Assembly (NCBI GenBank): GCA_945877125.1
Contig: CAMCQT010000005.1
Span: 1-64,000 of the forward strand
DNA: 64,000 bases
From: Candidatus Brevifilum fermentans
GTDB lineage: Bacteria; Chloroflexota; Anaerolineae; Anaerolineales; Villigracilaceae
Direction of reading: 5' to 3'
The notes beneath the pieces are model-generated. The model was not told the origin of the DNA, searched no databases, and worked only from the letters and a program-made list of their open reading frames with translations. The position numbers were made by a program, and so were the translations under genes. Below, piece by piece: positions 52,380 to 61,110 of the stretch (position 1 is the first letter of the stretch; each line of letters begins with the position of its first letter).

Positions 52380-52715
52380 TCAATAAATTCCCATCTCTTT
52401 CCTGAGCATGTCAAGCGCCTCTGAAATTTCATCCCGTATTTCGGCAAGTGGATCATGCTGCTGGTTATGCACACGAACCAATTTCGCAATCTGTTCGCTT
52501 AGGATGATCGTGGTTCGTAAGGTTTGGATGTGTGAGTCAATATCCTGCGGCGCGGACTGTTGGATATTCATAAATCGCGCAGAGAGTACACGCAGGAGGT
52601 TGATCTCGCTGGAGACTTCATCTACAGGAATGGAGCGCAGAGACTTCTTTTCCTCAGAAGTGAGGTAGCGCGCATAGAGCGGTGAGATGGGATGTGCAGG
52701 CGGTTTTTTGAGCAT
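52380..52715 (-). CDS. diverged paralogue of the HGFYS protein
   Basis: 111 residues. GGAGG five to seven bases before the ATG at 52715 decides the start; an upstream frame is longer but lacks support. PLYARYLTSEEKKSL replaces the HGFYS segment, then SIPVDEVSSEINLLRVLSARFMNIQQ follows the core of the 51865 protein. It has lost most of the basic N-terminal motif. A TIR-bearing element lies between the two genes, so they were separated or duplicated by it. Function unknown. Confidence 0.6.
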   Translation of the reverse strand: MLKKPPAHPISPLYARYLTSEEKKSLRSIPVDEVSSEINLLRVLSARFMNIQQSAPQDIDSHIQTLRTTIILSEQIAKLVRVHNQQHDPLAEIRDEISEALDMLRKEMGIY

Positions 52716-53151
52716 AAGATCCTCCAAAAAGATATGTGGATGAGTTGACGGGCAAGGATTTGGCGCGCGATCCATTTTTTGTGCCTGAGGTTGATTTACC
52801 GAAAAGAATAGGCTGTTATTTTCGATAACAAGGGCAGAAATTTGCGAGAGAGGAAAAAGTAATAAAAATTGCCAATTTAAAAGCAAAAGAGCCACCCAAA
52901 GCTGGATGGCTCTTTTGAATTTCGTGCAACAGGTATTTTAATCTGTATCGCATGGTACTTATTGTAAAACAAATGTGCTAAAATCAACCTGCGACTTCCT
53001 TAAAAAATTGTTTGCTCCACGTCGCCATAGCGCCAAGAGGACAACGCTCTAGACATTATATTTGTCAGCTCTGTTCAGGACTGTAACTTTTACCTATCTT
53101 CTTCCGACCGAGTGACCGTTTGCGAATGTCTTTCCAAAAATGAAGTTATTG
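52716..53151. other. intergenic gap with one terminator
   Basis: No gene is supported. A palindrome TGTTATTTTCGATAACA at 52814-52830 could be an operator for the downstream minus-strand gene at 52715. A terminator hairpin lies at 52884-52917. The rest shows nothing clear. Confidence 0.4.
52884..52917 (-). terminator. intrinsic terminator downstream of the coiled-coil gene
   Basis: AAAAGAGCCA (52885-52894) pairs with TGGCTCTTTT (52907-52916); the T run on the minus strand follows. It lies 236 bases after the stop of the coiled-coil gene. Confidence 0.6.
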
Positions 53152-55872
53152 CTAATTTTTTACCATTGCATCCTGACGTATCTTTTCTGCGATCTTCGCT
53201 GCAATTAAGCCAAATCCGGCTGCAGGGTTTGCCATTGTAGCTAAAATAGTTTCAAGGATATCAGGCGCCATTCTTCGTATATTTCTCATGCGCCGCAGAA
53301 TGAAGTTTTCATCCGCATTTTCCTGCTTTGATAACTCCTGCCCAATTTCCTGAACCTCTGCTTTTAGGTCACCTTTATCCCGAACAGTCAAGTTACTTTT
53401 TTTGTCAATTTGAGTAAATATGGAATTTAATACCAACGCAAGTTGTTCTGCGCTTATACCATTTGTACTGTAGTCGTTTTGCCCCACAAATTTGGCGTTA
53501 TCCCGAACATGGATCCCGCCTTCAACATGCTGGGTGTAATTATTGATTGTTACATTGGCTGATTCACGCATTCTCGGTGAGATATGCTCTGTTGCGAAAG
53601 AGTTTGCCTGTCGAAGAGCATCCTCGGCAAAATCGCGTGTCGGCGCTCGTTTTGCCACTGTGATGAGTCTGCTTATGGTTTGCGTGTCTGTGTCGGAAAT
53701 ATTATTTTTATTCTCTTCGGCGATTTGGAGAACGTGCTTAATATTTTCGTCGTATATCCTTTCATTTTCCCGAATTCTATCAAGCGCATAATTAGCGTCC
53801 TCAATTATTTGGGGAAGCAATTTTTTGGTATTCTCACATTCGCCAATTGCATCCTGATATGTCATCCCTGTCCAGTTTTCAGTTTTATATCTTAACCAAT
53901 TTTTTTCAATGATGCCCAGTCTGTGATTTGCATCCCTGAGCGCATCGAGCATTTGACTTTGAACCCATCCCTTTTTTTTATTTGCAAATTCTTCAATTGA
54001 CCCTAATTTTAACCTTGCCTGATTGACCTGCTTGTAGGTTTCTTCAGCATTGGCTAGGAAATCCCTTTTTCGTTTGGTTAATTGACCCGCAAAAAATCGA
54101 TAGTTTTCATTCCAAACACTCATTTCATTGCTCAAGCGGTTGAGCGCAGAATAATTTCTTTTTATTTTTTGTTGAAATAAATTAGTCCCATCCCGTCTGA
54201 ATACTTCAAGCCTCTCCAATATCTGCTGTTCAAAGGTAGGGGTGGAGATACGGATATTCTCAATCTCGTCTATCGTATCACCCAGGGTCTTCTTCATCTG
54301 CGAATATTTGGTCTCTTCGTCTTTTAATAATGTTTCGTGTTGTCCTAACAGCGATTCGCAATCACTGTTCAAGTTGAGCAGGTCAGTGTGCAGTTGAGTA
54401 AAGTCAACTCCCTTGATTTGCTTTGCTTTACTTCCATACACATTGAATTTATCAATATATTTGTTCCCTTTTTCAACAATATCCGGGGCAGAATCCTTGA
54501 TTATTTGCTCAACATTTGCGATCAAAAAAAATGTGCGGCCTCCGTAATCCAATAATTCGCCGACTATTTTTTCGGCTTTTTGCTGACGATGGAATTCCTT
54601 ATCAAGAGATTGAATATCACTCTTGATTACGCTTACATTGGATAAAAGACGCTTCGACCTGTCGATTATTAGACTCAGGGAACTTTGTTTGATAATTAGA
54701 CCAGAGCCAATCATTGGGTCAATATTGGATATTTTTTCATCTTCCACTTGACTCAATGATTTTGAGGGCAGTTGGTGGCTGCCGATACATTTGCGCCATT
54801 CTGTATCCCGATCCTGGAAAGGATAAAAATAACGCAGACATTTATCCTGCACGTCCTGTGCAAGATCGATTTCTGTTTTGAAATGAACCTTGTTTACCCG
54901 CTCCTCCAACATTTCAAACTCTGCCCTAAGTTTTTTAAATTCCGACAGCGAGGCTTCTGCATCATCTTTCAGTCCGGGGAATTCATCGATATATTCCTTT
55001 GTGCGTCTTAATTTTTTCCAGCCATCCAGGCTTTGCTCCAGACTTGTGTCCAAGTGTGCTTTTAGTGATACAAAAATAGCATTAAATATATCAAGCTCGT
55101 AACGGTCGGGTATTTTGTACTGAGTGGCGAAAATTCTGATGTAATCGAGTGACGAATTGCCCAACAAGACGCAGACCTTGGCTACAGCATATTCCCGATA
55201 TTCCTGTTCGTCGTCAGTTCGTTTCTTGAAACATTCAACTGCATAAGAGTAAGAGTCGTTGGCGATTTTCAAGGCCCACAAGACTTTATCGCCAGAATTC
55301 AAATCCCATTTCCTTATGTCGTTGACTATGGGATCAATGCCGTCAATCGCTTGTCTGAAATCTGCCAGTTCCTTCCGAACATCCTTCCTCAATTGTTCAA
55401 GTTTGTAATGTTCTGTCTGAACAAACTTTAAAGATCGCGATATTTCACTTATCTTTTCCCTTAACCCTCTTTTCTTTTGATTGATGAATGTGGACTGTGA
55501 GATAACATTGTAATTGCTCTTAAAATCAACAAGTTGAACCAGGTTGACCCCCGTCTGAAACTTTATTGTTGGAATTTCCTCCCTGGAATAAAAAGCCTGT
55601 CCTTCCTGTAAAGATTTGTAAGCTTCCGCAAATCCAATTTGAGCGTCGTGATCATAGTCTGTAAATAAAACAGGTCTGGCAAAAATGGGCCATTGATCGG
55701 CCTCTTGAAATACCCGTTCACTAATTTTTTCGAATTCATTTGCAAGCGCTTTGTACTCCTGCACATCCCTGGGGTACCGCTTTGCATGAGTATAGGCATA
55801 GCTATAAAAAAATAAAAAACCGAGCGCGCACGCAGTCAGAAAGATAATAGCCGGAGTTAAAAGAGTTTCCAT
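53152..55872 (-). CDS. large membrane-anchored coiled-coil protein, possible conflict-system component
   Basis: 906 residues. One N-terminal membrane helix (AIIFLTACALGFLFFYSYAY) then a long mostly helical, coiled-coil body (from residue ~35 to ~760), with no recognised enzymatic domain. Near residue 785 a short NNYTQHVEGGIHVRDNAKFV stretch leads into a ~100-residue C-terminal helical module (DKGDLKAEVQEIGQEL and FILRRMRNIRRMAPDILETI). This C-terminal module and the Asn-Gly linker resemble ends of several unnamed Chloroflexota and cyanobacterial conflict proteins (a visual match only). The ATG at 55872 has GGAGG eight bases upstream; a TTG at 55887 overlaps that site. Function unknown. Confidence 0.6.
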   Translation of the reverse strand: METLLTPAIIFLTACALGFLFFYSYAYTHAKRYPRDVQEYKALANEFEKISERVFQEADQWPIFARPVLFTDYDHDAQIGFAEAYKSLQEGQAFYSREEIPTIKFQTGVNLVQLVDFKSNYNVISQSTFINQKKRGLREKISEISRSLKFVQTEHYKLEQLRKDVRKELADFRQAIDGIDPIVNDIRKWDLNSGDKVLWALKIANDSYSYAVECFKKRTDDEQEYREYAVAKVCVLLGNSSLDYIRIFATQYKIPDRYELDIFNAIFVSLKAHLDTSLEQSLDGWKKLRRTKEYIDEFPGLKDDAEASLSEFKKLRAEFEMLEERVNKVHFKTEIDLAQDVQDKCLRYFYPFQDRDTEWRKCIGSHQLPSKSLSQVEDEKISNIDPMIGSGLIIKQSSLSLIIDRSKRLLSNVSVIKSDIQSLDKEFHRQQKAEKIVGELLDYGGRTFFLIANVEQIIKDSAPDIVEKGNKYIDKFNVYGSKAKQIKGVDFTQLHTDLLNLNSDCESLLGQHETLLKDEETKYSQMKKTLGDTIDEIENIRISTPTFEQQILERLEVFRRDGTNLFQQKIKRNYSALNRLSNEMSVWNENYRFFAGQLTKRKRDFLANAEETYKQVNQARLKLGSIEEFANKKKGWVQSQMLDALRDANHRLGIIEKNWLRYKTENWTGMTYQDAIGECENTKKLLPQIIEDANYALDRIRENERIYDENIKHVLQIAEENKNNISDTDTQTISRLITVAKRAPTRDFAEDALRQANSFATEHISPRMRESANVTINNYTQHVEGGIHVRDNAKFVGQNDYSTNGISAEQLALVLNSIFTQIDKKSNLTVRDKGDLKAEVQEIGQELSKQENADENFILRRMRNIRRMAPDILETILATMANPAAGFGLIAAKIAEKIRQDAMVKN

Positions 55873-56023
55873 ATGACTGTCCTCCAAAATTCCTTTATTT
55901 ACATCTTATATACCTCAATAGATTGGACTCCCCCATAGCAAATTAATCATCTTTGTAAATATTTTACCTTTTTTTACAAGTTTTTCAACTGGCACGGCTG
56001 CGGCTTTCTTAAAGTCGAAAAAA
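55873..56023. other. AT-rich gap upstream of the coiled-coil gene
   Basis: An AT-rich stretch with no gene. It should hold the minus-strand promoter of the coiled-coil gene; TATATAAGATG-like text is present, but no full promoter was assigned. Confidence 0.35.
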
Positions 56024-56126
56024 TGTCTTTGCGAGGGGCGTTCTGTGCGACGAAGCAAGTTTCAAGTTTAAGAGTTTCGCCCATATAAGTGGAGATTGCT
56101 TCGGCAAAAACCGCCTTGCAACGACA
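56024..56126. repeat. palindromic repeat, TGTCATTGCGAG family, degenerate intergenic copy
   Basis: 103 bases between TGTCTTTGCGAG and CTTGCAACGACA, with GGAGATTGCTTCG inside. A 62-codon frame through it on the minus strand is repeat-derived and not counted as a gene. Confidence 0.65.
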
Positions 56127-56218
56127 TGTCATGGATTTATCGATCTTCTTTGAGAAAGCCATACTGGCATGGCTTGATTAATCGAAATTTTAGATGCATC
56201 TTTTCTTTTTATATAATT

Positions 56219-56357
56219 GACCTCTTGCATAAGTAAGCAATAAATGGCATTTAATCCTTTTTGAACCACTGAGTCACAGAGACGCTGAGGAGAAAATATT
56301 AAAACTCTGTGACTCGGTGTCTCCGTGGTAAAGGTTCTGAGACTTTTGCGAGAGGTC
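56219..56357. mobile_element. short non-autonomous element with terminal inverted repeats (copy 2)
   Basis: Left end GACCTCTTGCATAAGT (56219-56234), right end ACTTTTGCGAGAGGTC (56342-56357). Inside is a second inverted repeat, CACTGAGTCACAGAG with CTCTGTGACTCGGTG. No coding sequence. The left end is identical to that of the 52274 copy. Confidence 0.75.
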
Positions 56358-56439
56358 TAATATTCCAGTTCTCTCCCGAAAATGACACTTTGATTTTTTG
56401 GGGAGATGTCTTCTGTGAAGCGGGACAGAGGGGGCTTAT

Positions 56440-57510
56440 TTACCCTTCCACGATCTTGACCTCATCCACAATTGCACCTTTGGCTGCGCAGGCTGTCAAT
56501 TGCTCTGCGCTAAGCCCGACTACTCCGCGCAGGATTGTGCCTTGTAATGACCTGGCATTTTCAATTCTCGTATTTGTGAGGTCGGCTTTTGTAAAATTTG
56601 CGCCTGTGAGGTCGGCATGCCGAAAGTGCGCTCCATTGAGATTGGCTTCTGACAAATTTGCATCTATCAGAATTGTATCTCCAAGATTTGCATCCTCGAG
56701 ATTGGCATTACCAAGAATTGCGCCTTCCATATTCGAATGTTTGAAGTTGGCTTTTTGAAGATTTGAAGCCCAGAAATGGGCTTTTCGGAGGTAGGCATCC
56801 CGCATGTATATCTTTCTCAAGTCGGTCATTGATAAATAAGCATTGCCCAATTGTGCTCTTGATGCATCCAGAGTAGTAGGCTCAAAATTAGTAAGGTCAT
56901 TACCGCGTGCAAGCGAAAAAGATCGCCTCAGTACAATGACCAATGCCTGGCTCAGCGCATCCATTGATTCTGGATTATTTGGGTCAACATGACCGACACG
57001 CAAGAGCGATACAGCAAGATCAAAGACTTGACTATAAAACTTTGCGTATTCCTTCTGTAGGAAAGTTAGCAGCAGGATGGCTGCCCCAACCCTTGCCTCT
57101 ATCCTTTCACTTTCAAAGCCTTTTACCACGGATTGGAAGCGTGCTTCATCCAATTTTGCCTGTTCAAGAAGATAATCTTCATGTCGTTTTTTCTGATCGG
57201 CATCATGCTGTTTTCTCCATTGCCAAAAGCCGACCGCGACCGCGGCAATAACGCCGAGCATAGATAACAACGCTGGTGAATTTGCCCAACACCAATTAGT
57301 CTCGTTTTGAAGTTTTTGCTTTTCGAGCGCTGTCACGGTCGGATCAATGGCTGGCGTCGCTTGTATGGTTGGCGTTGATGTAACCATCGGCGTGGCTGTA
57401 ACCGTCATTGTGACTTTCAATTGCGGAGCATTGGCAGCGGATACGTTTGTCGCAAGAATAAGCGCAAACGCACAGATAGTAATCAATAGGATAGGAATAG
57501 ATTTACGCAT
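56440..57510 (-). CDS. membrane-anchored pentapeptide-repeat protein
   Basis: 356 residues. An N-terminal signal or membrane segment (IPILLITICAFALILATN), a Thr/Pro stretch, a second helix (LLSMLGVIAAVAVGFWQW), then a helical region and a pentapeptide-repeat domain (about residues 235-325, e.g. NLEDANLGDTILIDANLSEA). The repeats form a quadrilateral beta-helix, used for protein contact or DNA mimicry in other proteins. The ATG at 57510 is used; GTG at 57519 overlaps the stop of the methyltransferase (GTGA). Its last residues, DEVKIVEG, repeat the methyltransferase's own C-terminus, with synonymous codon differences. Confidence 0.75.
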   Translation of the reverse strand: MRKSIPILLITICAFALILATNVSAANAPQLKVTMTVTATPMVTSTPTIQATPAIDPTVTALEKQKLQNETNWCWANSPALLSMLGVIAAVAVGFWQWRKQHDADQKKRHEDYLLEQAKLDEARFQSVVKGFESERIEARVGAAILLLTFLQKEYAKFYSQVFDLAVSLLRVGHVDPNNPESMDALSQALVIVLRRSFSLARGNDLTNFEPTTLDASRAQLGNAYLSMTDLRKIYMRDAYLRKAHFWASNLQKANFKHSNMEGAILGNANLEDANLGDTILIDANLSEANLNGAHFRHADLTGANFTKADLTNTRIENARSLQGTILRGVVGLSAEQLTACAAKGAIVDEVKIVEG

Positions 57511-57515
57511 GGCTG

Positions 57516-60500
57516 TCACTTCCCCTCCACAATCTTGACTTCATCCTCAGTTAACTCATACAACTCATACACCAATTGATCAATCTCCCTCTCCAAAGCG
57601 GACGTATCCGCCTGCGGATTGCCCCCCTTCGCCGCCAGTATCCCATCTACAAGTTTGATAAAAGGTTTCTGTTCAGTTAAGGAAATAGGTTTTATTGGAA
57701 TTTGAGTTAGTGGCGTATAAAACAACTCCAACATTTCGCCTTTCCTTTTTCCTTTGTGATAGAGCCACAAAAAATAGAGCTTTGAATTTAATAGACCTAG
57801 CACGTATTTAAGATCAATATTTTTATCTCTCTCTGTCATAAAATATACATCTGCGCTACCTGACCAAGGAACTTCATTGTATGCAAAAGCGTTTTGGTAG
57901 GATCGTTGAGGGCATACTATCTTCTTGTTTAGAAAAACACCTAAATTCCGAGCAGCAAATATGACCCACCACTTTCCTAGTTTGAGTGCGGCTTGCATTT
58001 CGCCTCTATCAGCACTTCTAGCCTGTATAACTTTCTTGAATTGGTCAAAGTGTCTTTTAATATTTGGGTATTTATTAATGTCTAAGTCTCTTGTCGCGTA
58101 AATTACATATTTCTCAGGTTGCAGATTAGAGGTGTATTTCTGAATATCAGAGTTCTTGAAAAAAGGTTGGATAATATCTCTTTCTTTTGACGAAAGATTA
58201 AGTTGTTTTATTTCATTTTTATCCAACACATACACACCATGATTAATGTATTTGGCATCTATTAATCCCTCTACTACATGGTGGTTGGCAATTTTGTCCA
58301 CGCCAGTTAGAATGCCTTGGCTTATATCACATATATCTCCAAGGGCTTTAATATTATTCTGCATCTTTTGTAACAATACTTGCGTGTGATCAATTGAATC
58401 TTTGGAGCTTCCACTAAGTCGGATGTACAAGTTAACACCTTCATAGAGACTAGATTGATCAATGCGTGAATAATCAGTTAGTTCATCAACTCCATTCATT
58501 ATGCTTTGTAAAATTGAAGAACTCACCCAACCTGAACGGCGAGTTGTATAACTTTCACACACAGCATCAGATCCTCTTATCTTTTGAAGTAGAGTTATCA
58601 TGTTGTGTTGCCCTGGTGCAGAGTCAAATATGTTTACTTCGTTAAAATTTACAAGTCGAATAATAGAGCTTCGAGCCTTGAAATCCATACGTAAATGTTT
58701 TGCACCATCAGATGTAATAAAGTAATTCGTTGTGATAAAAGATGTATAGCCACCGTCTTTTGATAAATCTAGTGCTAAATGAAAAAAGAAGTAAAACAAA
58801 TCCATTTTTCGGTGGTAATAACGCTTACCCTTTTCACTTTGTGCGATCTCCCTAAAAATATCTTTGTTGCCCCGTTCGCCAAGATATGGGGGATTGCCAA
58901 TTACTACATCAAACCCACTTTTTTCGTGAAAGACTTCTGAGAAATAGATCTCAAAATCAAATTGTTCCCGCCCGTCCGTAATCTGGTCAATTAAGCTGTC
59001 AATCTTCTTTTTGTACTCTTGCTTCTTTATAGGGTTGGTTGCATTGAAGTACAACGGTTTCAGTGTTTCGAGCTCCGTGAATAGATGTACGTTGAATAAA
59101 TTTTTCTCAACGCCCAAAAGTGAATTGCCACAAACAATCTTATAGTCAAGGTTAGGCAAAGGCTTGATATTTTGAATATCATCCTCATCCACGATCAGCG
59201 AAAGCCACAGGCGCAACTTGGCAATTTCCACCGCGCCCGCGTCAATATCCACGCCGTAGAGCGAGTTTTCAATACACTGACGTTTGAAGTCGTAGACCGT
59301 CTTCTTGGTTTTTGTCCAAGTTCTCAACACATCACGAGCGCGCACGATCTCACTCATCATGCCCACAGGGAACGCGCCACTGCCCACCGCAGGGTCACAG
59401 ACCTTGATCGCCGCCAGTTTGTTATCCACCATCACGGCATGTTCGCGTATCTCTTCCGAGATGATCGGCTGATACTTTCTGGATGGATTCGACTCGGCGC
59501 GGGCTTCATGTTCGCGCAGGTTTTCGCCTTGTTGGATGAGCGTGGCAAGGTCATCCTTGCTGATCAAGGGCGGATGGTCATCCGCCCCTACAAATTCCGT
59601 CGCCAGGTAATTGATCAGACTTTGCTGGCACATGTAATGCACGATCTCGCGCGGGGTGTAATACACACCATATTGCTTGTTAAACTTGCTCTCGTCGCCC
59701 TTCTTACCGCTTTTCAACGCCTTCAAAAACTCATCGTAATTATCGGGGCGGATGGCGTTGAACTTCTCGTACGCCTTGCCGAGCAGTTCGGGGTCAATGG
59801 CTACCTCTTTTTCAAACGGCTCATCTTCGTTGACGGTGAAGTTATACAGGTCAAAGACATCCAGAATGCCCGTACCTTCCTCCGATGTCATTGCGAGGGC
59901 GCTCTTGCCCTTGCCCGAAGCAATCTCCCCATCGCCAAGAGACTGCTTCGTTCCTCGCAGTGACATTCCTTTATTTGAGAACAAGCTGTTCGATAAATTA
60001 ATGACCGTCTTTTCCCAGTTGTAATTTCCCATCGGGTCGAACAGTCCGCCGTTCAGGAAGGGAATCTTGCACTTGAAACGCTTGTAATAATAATCCTCGT
60101 CACTGCGGTCAATGCGCAGGGCGTCATAAAACAAAGGCTCCAGCACATCGTTGAAGAAATCCTCGTAATCGCCATGCTGCTTCTCGAACAGTTCGCGCAA
60201 AAAATTCTTCGAGCCTTCGCCCCACTTGCCATCCTGCGGCACGCCAAACCAGCCCTTCTTTTGCAGGTAATACAAAAAGATGATCTGCCCCAGCAGTTTC
60301 TTGGCAAGGTTCACCGTATCAATGCCCTTGCTTTCAAAATCTGCCTTGGTCTTCGGGTTGGCCTTCACCGCCTTATCCAGCGCGCTTTTTACCTCAATGA
60401 ACAACCTGCGATATTCCCTGAAGAACTCATCCGTCACCTTCTCGATATTGAAGGCGCCCTCCAGATCTTCCAGAGTCGGATTATTTTCAATATCCTCCAG

Positions 60501-61025
60501 AATAGGCTGGAACTGTCTTTGCGCGGTATGACTCTTTTCATGACTCCCCACCAGGAATGACCAACGCTTCGCGGGAGTGAACTCATCTGTGAGTTTTATC
60601 TGCCCGTCGGCATTCGCATCTAATTTAACTTCGAGCTTGACCAGCGAAAAGCGCCAATCCTCCCCGTTGGGAGAAACAAAAGCCACCAGCGCCGCATCCT
60701 TGTATGAGTCTGTGCCGTAATTGCCTTTCAAATACCCCGCAATGAAATTCCTCTGCATCGAACGCGCCCGCTCAATCGAGGCTTCCTTCTTCAAATACAC
60801 GATCAGAATATCAATACGTTTCTCATCACTGTCTTCATATTTCCCGATTCGCTCGTATTTGCTCACATAATCACTGTACGCATCAGGGATATATTGCCCC
60901 GTGCGTGTGATCGGCGCATCTTCATACCCATTCAGCAAATTCTTGATGAATGGCACAAAACGCACCTTATCAAAAACCGACTCAAAAGTTTCCCTGACGG
61001 TGTTGATCGAATTTAGTTTGCTCAT
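57516..61025 (-). CDS. Eco57I-type adenine-specific DNA methyltransferase / restriction-like protein
   Basis: 1169 residues. After an N-terminal helical region comes the gamma-class adenine methyltransferase core: motif I VCDPAVGSGAFPVGM (about residues 541-555) and motif IV VVIGNPPYLGERG (about 704-716). A target-recognition-type C-terminal half (residues ~800-1150) follows, ending at ELYELTEDEVKIVEGK. An N-terminal PD-(D/E)XK nuclease was not found by eye. The core adds methyl groups to adenine in a sequence-specific way; with the helicase upstream it may restrict foreign DNA. A 28-residue insertion at about residues 354-381 comes from a palindromic repeat. The C-terminal third (57.5-59.1 kb) is richer in A+T than the N-terminal part. 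Confidence 0.85.
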   Translation of the reverse strand: MSKLNSINTVRETFESVFDKVRFVPFIKNLLNGYEDAPITRTGQYIPDAYSDYVSKYERIGKYEDSDEKRIDILIVYLKKEASIERARSMQRNFIAGYLKGNYGTDSYKDAALVAFVSPNGEDWRFSLVKLEVKLDANADGQIKLTDEFTPAKRWSFLVGSHEKSHTAQRQFQPILEDIENNPTLEDLEGAFNIEKVTDEFFREYRRLFIEVKSALDKAVKANPKTKADFESKGIDTVNLAKKLLGQIIFLYYLQKKGWFGVPQDGKWGEGSKNFLRELFEKQHGDYEDFFNDVLEPLFYDALRIDRSDEDYYYKRFKCKIPFLNGGLFDPMGNYNWEKTVINLSNSLFSNKGMSLRGTKQSLGDGEIASGKGKSALAMTSEEGTGILDVFDLYNFTVNEDEPFEKEVAIDPELLGKAYEKFNAIRPDNYDEFLKALKSGKKGDESKFNKQYGVYYTPREIVHYMCQQSLINYLATEFVGADDHPPLISKDDLATLIQQGENLREHEARAESNPSRKYQPIISEEIREHAVMVDNKLAAIKVCDPAVGSGAFPVGMMSEIVRARDVLRTWTKTKKTVYDFKRQCIENSLYGVDIDAGAVEIAKLRLWLSLIVDEDDIQNIKPLPNLDYKIVCGNSLLGVEKNLFNVHLFTELETLKPLYFNATNPIKKQEYKKKIDSLIDQITDGREQFDFEIYFSEVFHEKSGFDVVIGNPPYLGERGNKDIFREIAQSEKGKRYYHRKMDLFYFFFHLALDLSKDGGYTSFITTNYFITSDGAKHLRMDFKARSSIIRLVNFNEVNIFDSAPGQHNMITLLQKIRGSDAVCESYTTRRSGWVSSSILQSIMNGVDELTDYSRIDQSSLYEGVNLYIRLSGSSKDSIDHTQVLLQKMQNNIKALGDICDISQGILTGVDKIANHHVVEGLIDAKYINHGVYVLDKNEIKQLNLSSKERDIIQPFFKNSDIQKYTSNLQPEKYVIYATRDLDINKYPNIKRHFDQFKKVIQARSADRGEMQAALKLGKWWVIFAARNLGVFLNKKIVCPQRSYQNAFAYNEVPWSGSADVYFMTERDKNIDLKYVLGLLNSKLYFLWLYHKGKRKGEMLELFYTPLTQIPIKPISLTEQKPFIKLVDGILAAKGGNPQADTSALEREIDQLVYELYELTEDEVKIVEGK
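59886..59965. repeat. palindromic repeat inside the methyltransferase gene, in frame
   Basis: 80 bases with ends TGTCATTGCGAG and CTCGCAGTGACA and inner GAAGCAATCTC/GACTGCTTC. It is translated as MSLRGTKQSLGDGEIASGKG followed by KSALAMTS without breaking the frame. The other copy in the helicase gene is read in the same frame and direction. Confidence 0.85.
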
Positions 61026-61043
61026 GGTTCAAATTCCTCTGCC

Positions 61044-61098
61044 CCTTCCCCCAAATCCGCTCTTTGGACATCGTGCCCGTAGGGTATTTGGGGGAAGG
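61044..61098. repeat. inverted repeat between helicase and methyltransferase genes
   Basis: CCTTCCCCCAAAT (61044-61056) and ATTTGGGGGAAGG (61086-61098) are perfectly complementary over 13 bases with a 29-base loop. It fills the 85-base gap. It may be a REP-type element that lowers expression of the downstream methyltransferase. Confidence 0.7.
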
Positions 61099-61110
61099 CT
61101 GGGATGGGGG

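Noticed and set aside
55974-56162. A 62-codon minus-strand frame
   Set aside because: It lies across the degenerate palindromic repeat and its peptide is that repeat's translation; no ribosome site or homology seen.
59172-59963. A 263-codon plus-strand frame opposite the methyltransferase
   Set aside because: It is antisense to conserved methyltransferase motifs and has no sensible protein features.
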